A stretch of DNA of 39,049 nucleotides from contig MGXA01000001.1 of assembly GCA_001801215.1 (NCBI GenBank), positions 1 to 39,049 on the forward strand, written 5' to 3'. The DNA is from Gallionellales bacterium RIFCSPLOWO2_02_FULL_59_110 (GTDB lineage: Bacteria > Pseudomonadota > Gammaproteobacteria > Burkholderiales > Gallionellaceae). This document shows, piece after piece, positions 33,956 to 39,049 of the stretch (position 1 is its first letter; each line of letters opens with the position of its first letter). The position numbers were made by a program, and so were the translations under genes. Under the pieces are notes generated by a model. It was not told the origin of the DNA. It worked only from the letters and a program-made list of their open reading frames with translations, and ran no database searches.

Positions 33956-34855
33956 ATGGCCAAGAAAAATTATGCGTTTTACCCTGGATGCTCTTCGCAG
34001 AAGGGTTCTTCGGCGTCGAATTTCGCCACCTCCATCGGAGTGATGTGCGAGAAGCTGGGCATCCAGCTCAACGAGATTCCCGATTGGAACTGCTGCGGCG
34101 CCTCGATCGGCTACGGCGAGGGTGGCCTGCTGCCGCGCCTGGCGATCAGCGCACGCAATCTGGCGCTGACCGAGCAGCATCTCCCTGGGCAGGATCTGGT
34201 TTCCGGCTGCCCGGCCTGCTGGTTGTCCACCCGCGAGACGGCCGAGAAGCTGCACGGATCCGGCAGCCTGATGGCCGAGACTAATGAGGCGCTCAAGGAA
34301 GTCGCCCTTAATTTCAAGGGCACGGTCAAGGCGCGCCATATCGTCGAGGTGCTGATCGAAGACATCGGTTTCGCGGGCATGAAGGCGCCGGTGATCAAAT
34401 CGCTGGACGGATTGAAAATTGCCGGCTACGTCGGCTGCCAGACCAACCGCCCGTTCGGCATTGCCGGAGAGTCTTTCGAAAACCCGCAATACCTTGACAA
34501 AATGATCGAAACCGTGGGGGCCGAAGCGATCGGCGGATACGAGCAGAAAGTGACCTGCTGCGGCGGCGCGCTGGCCTTTTCCGAGCCGGATAAATCGCAG
34601 AAACAGATTCGCGATATCGTCGAATCGGCCTATGATCACGGTGCCGACATGATCGTTACGCCCTGCCAGCTGTGCCAGGCAAATGTCGAAGTTTACCAGT
34701 CCGAGATCAATAAAAAGCAGGGCACCAAACTGGCCATGCCGGTAGTGTATTACTCGCAACTGATGACGGTGGCCTACGGCGGGTCGGCCAAGGATGCCGG
34801 CCTCGACGGCCAGTTGATCCGCGCCGGAAAACTCGAGCAGTTGGCGGGCAAATAG
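33956..34855 (+). CDS. hdrB: HdrB-like CCG-domain protein of the Qmo complex
   Basis: This 299-residue subunit has two cysteine-rich CCG domains that in HdrB hold non-cubane Fe-S clusters. The first has YPGCSSQKG, WNCCGAS and GCPACW; the second has YVGCQTNRPFG, VTCCGGAL and TPCQLCQANV. It should receive electrons via HdrC and act at the quinone/thiol end of the complex; without a membrane subunit the quinone-reducing site is uncertain. GAGAAGGA precedes the ATG. It is the last gene of the operon; a MITE-like element follows. Confidence 0.92.
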   Translation: MAKKNYAFYPGCSSQKGSSASNFATSIGVMCEKLGIQLNEIPDWNCCGASIGYGEGGLLPRLAISARNLALTEQHLPGQDLVSGCPACWLSTRETAEKLHGSGSLMAETNEALKEVALNFKGTVKARHIVEVLIEDIGFAGMKAPVIKSLDGLKIAGYVGCQTNRPFGIAGESFENPQYLDKMIETVGAEAIGGYEQKVTCCGGALAFSEPDKSQKQIRDIVESAYDHGADMIVTPCQLCQANVEVYQSEINKKQGTKLAMPVVYYSQLMTVAYGGSAKDAGLDGQLIRAGKLEQLAGK

Positions 34856-34913
34856 TCTCTGCTCCGACCTACAATGGGTTGTCCATAAGTATCGCCAAGA
34901 GCGCAACACCACA

Positions 34914-35149
34914 CTAGCACGGATATTTCACCAGACCGGCCCGCACTTAATGGAGAACCGCATGGATATTTGGATGCAGGCCCAGAAGGCAGAAAGCCAA
35001 TTTGTACCGCAGGCCTTTGCGGGCGCTGGCGGACATTTTGCGGCATCTTCGCGCCAATAGGCCGTGCTATTGGCTTGGCGCGTGATGCGCGAATCTGTCC
35101 GCAAACTGCCTCGCCATCATCCCGCAATCTGATGAAATATCCGGGCTAG
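34914..35149. mobile_element. MITE-like element with 19-base terminal inverted repeats
   Basis: The left end CTAGCACGGATATTTCACC (34914-34932) and the right end GATGAAATATCCGGGCTAG (35131-35149) match at about 16 of 19 positions as inverted repeats. The inside has no gene, but has a nested palindrome (GGCGGACA...TGTCCGC, CGCGCCAATAG...CTATTGG..GGCGCG). No target-site duplication was seen. It fills most of the 328-base gap between hdrB and the CBS-domain gene. Confidence 0.6.
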
Positions 35150-35183
35150 GGAATCATTGAACCACTGCGACAGGAGGATACAA

Positions 35184-35777
35184 ATGGTACGCACTAACTA
35201 CAAACCGCTGCCTTTGCGCAGCCTCAAGGCGGGCACTGGCTACCATCGCCCAAGCAGCACCTATAAGCCCGTGCAGGCCGACTCTCCGGCAATCGAGGTG
35301 ATGACCGACCTGCAGAAGGTCTCGATAGCCACCATACCGGTCGATGCGACGCTGGCGCAGGCCACGCAAAAAATGGTGGCGCGCGGAGTGCGGCTGCTGC
35401 TGGTGAACAATCTTGTCGGCGAAATACTCGGCCTGATCACTGCGCGTGACACTATGGGCGAACGCCCGATCAAGCTTCTCCAGCAAAGCAGGGGAAAGCA
35501 CAGCGACCTGACGGTGCGCGATTGCATGACGCCGTCCGACAATATCGAAGCGCTTGCGCTTAACGATGTGCTGCATGCCGAGGTCGGCCACATCGTCGCC
35601 ACGCTGAAAAATTCCGGTCGCCAGCACGCAATCGTCATCGACACAGACGCGAACGGCGATGAGCTGATCCGCGGCATCTTTTCGATCACCCAGATCGGTC
35701 GCCAGCTCGGCATGACGCTGGAGGTTTTCGATGTCGCCAAGACCTTTGCCGAGATCGAGGCGACTCTGGCAACGTAG
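35184..35777 (+). CDS. CBS-domain pair protein
   Basis: This 197-residue cytosolic protein has two CBS motifs (about 38-100 and 118-180): VMTDLQKVSIATIPVDATLA with LGLITARDTM, and VRDCMTPSDNIEALAL with GIFSITQIGR. CBS pairs bind adenine nucleotides (AMP, ATP, SAM) and act as energy sensors. No enzymatic domain is attached. The start at 35184 is fixed by a perfect AGGAGG 6 bases upstream. It lies downstream of the qmo operon on the same strand; a link to APS/AMP metabolism is possible but only inferred. Confidence 0.88.
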   Translation: MVRTNYKPLPLRSLKAGTGYHRPSSTYKPVQADSPAIEVMTDLQKVSIATIPVDATLAQATQKMVARGVRLLLVNNLVGEILGLITARDTMGERPIKLLQQSRGKHSDLTVRDCMTPSDNIEALALNDVLHAEVGHIVATLKNSGRQHAIVIDTDANGDELIRGIFSITQIGRQLGMTLEVFDVAKTFAEIEATLAT

Positions 35778-35821
35778 CGCGGGGATCAAGAAGGGGCTGG
35801 CACTTTCTCCGGACGGCGCAC

Positions 35822-35827
35822 TATAAT
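35822..35827 (+). promoter_or_regulatory. Candidate -10 box (TATAAT) of the rhodanese gene
   Basis: A perfect TATAAT 40 bases before the rhodanese ATG; only a poor -35 (TGGCAC, 18-base spacer) precedes it. AGAAGGA lies at the right place for ribosome binding. Confidence 0.35.
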
Positions 35828-35866
35828 CCCGTCATCCGGAACAGATCGATAAGAAGGAATACAGCC

Positions 35867-36253
35867 ATGCAGCACCTTACCCCCAAGGAAACCCACGATT
35901 TCCTGCAATCCAACCCGGAAGCGGTGTTCCTCGACGTGCGCAGCGAGATGGAGCACATGTTTGTCGGCCATCCCAAAGGCTCCATCCTGATTCCATGGGT
36001 CGATGGGCCGGAATGGGATCTCAATCCGCACTTCGTTGCGCACGTAAAAAAAGCGGCCAGCCTGAATCGCCCGGTCGTGCTGATCTGCCGTTCGGGCCGC
36101 CGCTCGGTGGATGCCGGTCTGGCACTGGAAAAAGCCGGGCTCACGGATGTGTACAACGTGTTGCACGGTTTCGAAGGCGATCTGGATGAGCAGCACCACC
36201 GCAACTCCCACAACGGCTGGCGCTTTGATGGCCTGCCCTGGGCGCAAACCTGA
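35867..36253 (+). CDS. Single-domain rhodanese (sulfurtransferase)
   Basis: This 128-residue cytosolic protein has the rhodanese fold: FLDVRSEMEH near residue 21, HPKGSILIPW, and the active-site loop with Cys74 in ICRSGRRS, then ALEKAGLTDVYNVLHGFEGD. Cys74 would carry a persulfide. The six-residue loop C-R-S-G-R-R is typical of thiosulfate-type sulfurtransferases. Near the qmo genes it may deliver sulfane sulfur to oxidation pathways, but it has its own candidate promoter. Confidence 0.93.
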   Translation: MQHLTPKETHDFLQSNPEAVFLDVRSEMEHMFVGHPKGSILIPWVDGPEWDLNPHFVAHVKKAASLNRPVVLICRSGRRSVDAGLALEKAGLTDVYNVLHGFEGDLDEQHHRNSHNGWRFDGLPWAQT

Positions 36254-36313
36254 TGCGGATTTTCCGCCTCCAGCCAATCTGCAATGAACCCTGACCACTG
36301 AAGAAAGACTGCG

Positions 36314-36709
36314 ATGCCCGTCCCCGACTTCACCGATGCCGAACAGAAGCTCGTTTCGGGCCTGTTGCTTAAGCGCTATGCCAAACTGGTTCCGCTGCAA
36401 TTGGCGGACAGCGAGCTGCAACTCAAGGTGCCCGCCAAAAAGTTGACCTTGTGCCCCACGCTTTACTGGAGCGAGCGCGGCGCGCAGTTTGTCGTATGCA
36501 AGGTTGCGGATGGCCGCTATCGCAGCCAGTTTTTCTATTCCGACGCGGAGCAATTCGGCACCGGTCGCGAGGAGTATGACGATCTTGAGGATTGTGTTGT
36601 GACCCTGCTGCAAGTTCAGTCAGACCATGAACGGCAACTGGCCAATATATCGGCCAACGCTACGCGGGCCGACACCGGCGACGACTACCACGGGCCGGTG
36701 GTGGTCTGA
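36314..36709 (+). CDS. Conserved hypothetical protein (131 aa)
   Basis: I do not recognise the family. It is a small soluble protein with no signal peptide. It contains LTLCPTLYWSERGAQFVVCK, then aromatic and acidic patches (FFYSDAEQFGTGREEYDDLED) and an acidic C-terminus. It follows the rhodanese by 60 bases on the same strand and is convergent with the DUF934 gene. Codon use looks like that of its neighbours, so it is likely a real gene. Confidence 0.65.
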   Translation: MPVPDFTDAEQKLVSGLLLKRYAKLVPLQLADSELQLKVPAKKLTLCPTLYWSERGAQFVVCKVADGRYRSQFFYSDAEQFGTGREEYDDLEDCVVTLLQVQSDHERQLANISANATRADTGDDYHGPVVV

Positions 36710-36784
36710 TTATTTAGCGGGACACATCACTTCGGCTCGCCTGCGGCGTAGCGGCCATCCCCGAAAGCGCCGCTTTGCCTCGAT

Positions 36785-37297
36785 TTAACCGGCCACCGCA
36801 CCGAGAGGAAACACGGCATCCGATTGGTTAGCCGCGTTGTAGCCGAACAAACCAGACAGGACAGCCCCCGCTTTCTGGTTGGCGCGCACCACGAAGGCGT
36901 CAAACCCGACCTGTTGCTGCCAAGCCGGCTTATCGCGCGGCACATCGCCGATAGCGCGCAGCTCGCCCTTGTAACCGTAACGCTCGCGCAACAGGCGCGC
37001 CGTCGAGTAACTCCTCCCATCGCTGAACTTGTCGAATTCGACGGCAATCACGGTAAAATCGTCGATGTCACGACCGATCGCCTCCGGGCTTTCCTCGGCA
37101 GCCAGCCAGACACCGAGCGGCCAGCCGTGCTCATATTCGCGGTGGATCAGCTCTGCGCGGCGCGCCCGCCAAACCGACAGCGGCACCAGCACCGGCCCCA
37201 CAGGCAACCTGACGTTCTGCGGCGTATCGCCCTCCGCGAGGGTCAGGGTTTTCCATTCATCTGTCACGAAATGGCCATTTTTGATTAGTTTAAACAT
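36785..37297 (-). CDS. DUF934 protein (sulfite-reductase-associated)
   Basis: This 170-residue protein follows the DUF934 pattern: MFKLIKNGHFVTDEW at the start, LPVGPVLVPLSVW, GVWLAAEESPE, and the core VIAVEFDKFSDGRSYSTARLLRERYGYKGELRAIGDV, then DAFVVR. DUF934 genes usually sit between cysI and cysH and are thought to serve assimilatory sulfite reduction. Here neither gene is adjacent, so it is an orphan copy. The ATG at 37297 has AAGGAAGG upstream. A candidate promoter lies at 37324-37352. Confidence 0.88.
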   Translation of the reverse strand: MFKLIKNGHFVTDEWKTLTLAEGDTPQNVRLPVGPVLVPLSVWRARRAELIHREYEHGWPLGVWLAAEESPEAIGRDIDDFTVIAVEFDKFSDGRSYSTARLLRERYGYKGELRAIGDVPRDKPAWQQQVGFDAFVVRANQKAGAVLSGLFGYNAANQSDAVFPLGAVAG

Positions 37298-37323
37298 CGA
37301 CTGCCTTCCTTTCTGTATTCCGC

Positions 37324-37352
37324 ACAATAGGTGGATAAATAATTCATCACAA
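37324..37352 (-). promoter_or_regulatory. Candidate sigma70 promoter of the DUF934 gene
   Basis: Read on the minus strand: TTGTGA (37352-37347), a 17-base spacer, then TATTGT (37329-37324), 27 bases before the ATG. Confidence 0.45.
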
Positions 37353-37692
37353 CTTGTTGGAGCGCAGTCTAGGGATGTTGTTTATGTCTGTGAAATACTT
37401 GTTTGTTACAACTAAATAACAAATAGGTATATAAAATCACCTCCATTGGGGGAATGTGAACCTTCGCTAAATGCCAGAAGGAGACGTTCAGCAATCTGTT
37501 GAAGTGCGGCGGGGATTCTTCTACAACTTTTGAAGGCCTTCTGTTCCTGCAATTAAACCGCTCATATCTTTTTCTATACACTTATCCCCAACGGACGAAT
37601 GGGGCTTGGGGAAAAAATTATTTTTTGCTAGTCTCCCACCTGAAAGCTCGGTCTGAAGGGACAGGAAAGTTTGATTAAGAGAGGACATCGCG

Positions 37693-37788
37693 ATGGACAA
37701 GATTAAATATTTTTTTGTGATTTGTAGTCTCAATAGAACGCCTATTGACCCGCTTCGCTTCGATTCTTCAAGTCAGACAGGCTGCTAG
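37693..37788 (+). CDS. Possible 31-residue small protein
   Basis: ATG at 37693 with GAGAGGA about 8 bases upstream; the product starts MDKIKYFFVICSL and ends SSQTGC. There is no known family. The ribosome-binding site is the main support. Confidence 0.25.
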   Translation: MDKIKYFFVICSLNRTPIDPLRFDSSSQTGC

Positions 37789-37849
37789 GCAAAAAGGGTT
37801 CTTGGTTTCAGGCGCAAAAAGATTTGAAAGACAGAGAAGGGCCAAAACA

Positions 37850-37936
37850 ATGAAAGCTGAGCGGCTATACCGTGTGACTGCGATGTGTCGAAAGCGGGCG
37901 ACCAAGGTAATGGCCGTTCGCTATGACCCAAATTAA
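37850..37936 (+). CDS. Possible 28-residue basic small protein
   Basis: ATG at 37850 with GAAGGG 8 bases upstream; product MKAERLYRVTAMCRKRATKV plus eight residues, strongly basic. It lies 63 bases before hslR and could be a leader for it or a free small protein. Confidence 0.3.
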   Translation: MKAERLYRVTAMCRKRATKVMAVRYDPN

Positions 37937-37999
37937 TTACTTTGGGCGCGCCAATCAAAAATTAGGCCAGCGTTCCGCAAACCCATTCCGCGCATTGAG

Positions 38000-38395
38000 A
38001 TGAACACCAGCGACGACACCGAAAAACACCGCATCGATAAGTGGCTATGGGCGGCGCGTTTTTTTAAAACGCGCTCCCTGGCTTCCGATGCGGTCGAGTC
38101 CGGCAAGGTGCTGGTCAACGATGCGCGCGTCAAACCGGCCAAGGCGGTAACGTTGGGGGACAGGCTGGACATCCGCATCGGGCAGGTTCAATTCGTCGTC
38201 GATGTGCTGGCGCTGTCGAACAAGCGCGGGCCCGCGCCCGAGGCGCAGAAGCTGTATCGCGAAACCGAGGAGAGCAGCCAGCGGCGGGAGAACATTGCTG
38301 CCCTGCTCAAGGCGCAGCCGCAGCCTTTTCATTTTAAGGGCAGACCGACCAAGCGCGACCGGCGGGAAATTGAGCGTTTTAATAAGGGCGGGTAA
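38000..38395 (+). CDS. hslR: Hsp15-type RNA-binding S4-domain protein
   Basis: This 131-residue protein binds free 50S subunits carrying nascent chains, as known for HslR/Hsp15. The S4 domain starts RIDKWLWAARFFKTRSLASD (about 11-30) and continues GKVLVNDARVKPAKAVTLGD. The C-terminal tail is basic (GRPTKRDRREIERF). Length matches E. coli HslR (133). The next gene starts 2 bases after its stop. Confidence 0.93.
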   Translation: MNTSDDTEKHRIDKWLWAARFFKTRSLASDAVESGKVLVNDARVKPAKAVTLGDRLDIRIGQVQFVVDVLALSNKRGPAPEAQKLYRETEESSQRRENIAALLKAQPQPFHFKGRPTKRDRREIERFNKGG

Positions 38396-38397
38396 GG

Positions 38398-38916
38398 GTG
38401 GCCGACCGGCAGGCAAAATCAAAGCTGTGGCTGCGGCGCGCCCTTGAGGTTCTGCTGGTCGTTGCACTCATAACGGGCATACGCGCCTGGCAACAACGCG
38501 ATATTGCCGGTGGAGCAGCGCCGATGCTGCGCGGCACATTGCTTGATGGAAGGCCAAATATCATGCCAGGCAAGCCGGCACAGCCTGTGCTGGTGTATTT
38601 CTGGGCGACATGGTGCGCGGTTTGCCGCGCCGAGCAAAGTGCCATCGAATCCATCGCTCACGGCAATCCGAATGTCATTACCGTGGTGATGCAAAGCGGC
38701 AACCGCGATGAAGTGGCGAAATATCTTGGCGAACAGGGTTTAAATTTTCCTGTGCTGAACGATCCGGATGGCCGTATTTCCGCTGCGTGGGGTGTTCATG
38801 CCGTGCCGGCAAACTTTATCATCGATAGCCAGGGGCAGATACGTTTCGTTGAGATCGGCTACACCACTGGAGCCGGTTTGCGCTTGCGCCTGTGGCTGGC
38901 GGCGGTGCTTGGTTGA
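38398..38916 (+). CDS. Membrane-anchored TlpA/ScsD-like thioredoxin-fold protein
   Basis: This 172-residue periplasmic thiol oxidoreductase is anchored by one N-terminal helix (ALEVLLVVALITGIRAW, about 15-31). The thioredoxin active site is WCAVC (Cys73, Cys76) within YFWATWCAVCRAEQ, and the cis-Pro loop is HAVPANFII. It resembles ScsD and DsbE-type reductases. The start is GTG at 38398, with the ribosome-binding site inside the end of hslR, so it is coupled to hslR. Partner proteins are not visible. Confidence 0.88.
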   Translation: MADRQAKSKLWLRRALEVLLVVALITGIRAWQQRDIAGGAAPMLRGTLLDGRPNIMPGKPAQPVLVYFWATWCAVCRAEQSAIESIAHGNPNVITVVMQSGNRDEVAKYLGEQGLNFPVLNDPDGRISAAWGVHAVPANFIIDSQGQIRFVEIGYTTGAGLRLRLWLAAVLG

Positions 38917-38953
38917 CGTTTGCGTTGGCGGGTCTGGCCACGAATAGCCGCTC

Positions 38954-39010
38954 ATCGGCCTTATGTAGCGCTCCACATAAGGCCGATTATGTAGACCGCT
39001 CGATTATGTG
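38954..39010. repeat. 34-base 13-8-13 inverted repeat plus two direct half-sites
   Basis: ATCGGCCTTATGT (38954-38966), spacer AGCGCTCC, ACATAAGGCCGAT (38975-38987): perfect arms of 13 and a spacer of 8. Two direct copies of CGATTATGT follow (38985 and about 39000). This resembles a tyrosine-recombinase core site or the border of an integrase-carrying element that continues past the window. Confidence 0.65.
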
Positions 39011-39049
39011 GACTGTTTAGTGCTGCATGGCAGGGGTGCCTTGCGTAAT

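Larger units (their letters stand above)
37353..37999. other. AT-rich gene-poor stretch of about 650 bases
   Basis: No conventional gene is visible. It is markedly more AT-rich than the rest of the window. A CCCCAA...TTGGGG hairpin followed by A- and T-runs lies near 37588-37625 and might be a terminator. Two micro-ORFs (37693-37788, 37850-37936) are listed separately. Confidence 0.5.

Noticed and set aside
34774-35127. A 117-codon minus-strand frame after hdrB
   Set aside because: It overlaps hdrB and the MITE-like element and has no ribosome-binding site or domain.

Overview
The window looks like a GC-rich betaproteobacterial chromosome, probably a sulfur- or iron-oxidising member of the Gallionellaceae/Nitrosomonadales type. 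That assignment is an inference. It rests on a Qmo electron-transfer locus in which the membrane subunit QmoC is replaced by soluble HdrC and HdrB proteins, on the mix of betaproteobacterial housekeeping genes (aroC, corA, tcdA, hslR, thpR), and on the abundance of short palindromic intergenic repeats. No rRNA, tRNA, CRISPR array, prophage or intact insertion sequence was recognised.

Layout. 1-5.7 kb (minus strand): a conserved protein of unknown function and a 1267-residue FAD/Fe-S oxidoreductase, separated by a palindromic repeat. 5.9-14.4 kb (plus strand): a LuxR-type regulator followed by four tightly packed genes for exported proteins. They are a Pro-rich secreted protein, a 1343-residue secreted protein with a eukaryote-like protein kinase fold and Cys-rich C-terminal repeats, an NTF2-like small secreted protein, and a likely outer-membrane beta-barrel. 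I do not recognise this operon from any described system, and it is the best candidate for a new one. 14.5-21.1 kb: housekeeping genes (thpR, corA, a pyrimidine-dimer glycosylase-like gene, tcdA, a TatD-type DNase, a quinone oxidoreductase, a 28-residue-repeat protein, aroC).

21.0-24.2 kb is a small accessory island. A duplicated 3' end of aroC brackets two AT-richer genes. One joins the N-terminal domain of translation initiation factor IF2 to a DUF4145-like domain and carries a -1 frameshift at a perfect A_AAA_AAG slippery heptamer. Next come a higBA toxin-antitoxin pair and the remains of a REP-associated transposase among REP hairpins. 24.3-28.7 kb: a miniature FliD-like protein, an ArnT/PMT-type glycosyltransferase, and a NarX/NarL-type two-component system with a soluble, Cys-rich sensor.

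28.9-34.9 kb: a phosphodiesterase coupled to qmoA-qmoB-hdrC-hdrB, the presumed electron conduit between APS reductase and the quinone pool; aprAB is not in the window. A hairpin-forming repeat sits between qmoA and qmoB but leaves a continuous small open frame that overlaps both neighbours. 34.9-39 kb: a MITE-like element, a CBS-domain protein, a rhodanese, a small unknown protein, an orphan DUF934 gene, a 700-base AT-rich stretch with two possible micro-ORFs, hslR, and a TlpA-like thioredoxin. The right edge holds a 34-base site with 13-8-13 recombinase-site geometry.
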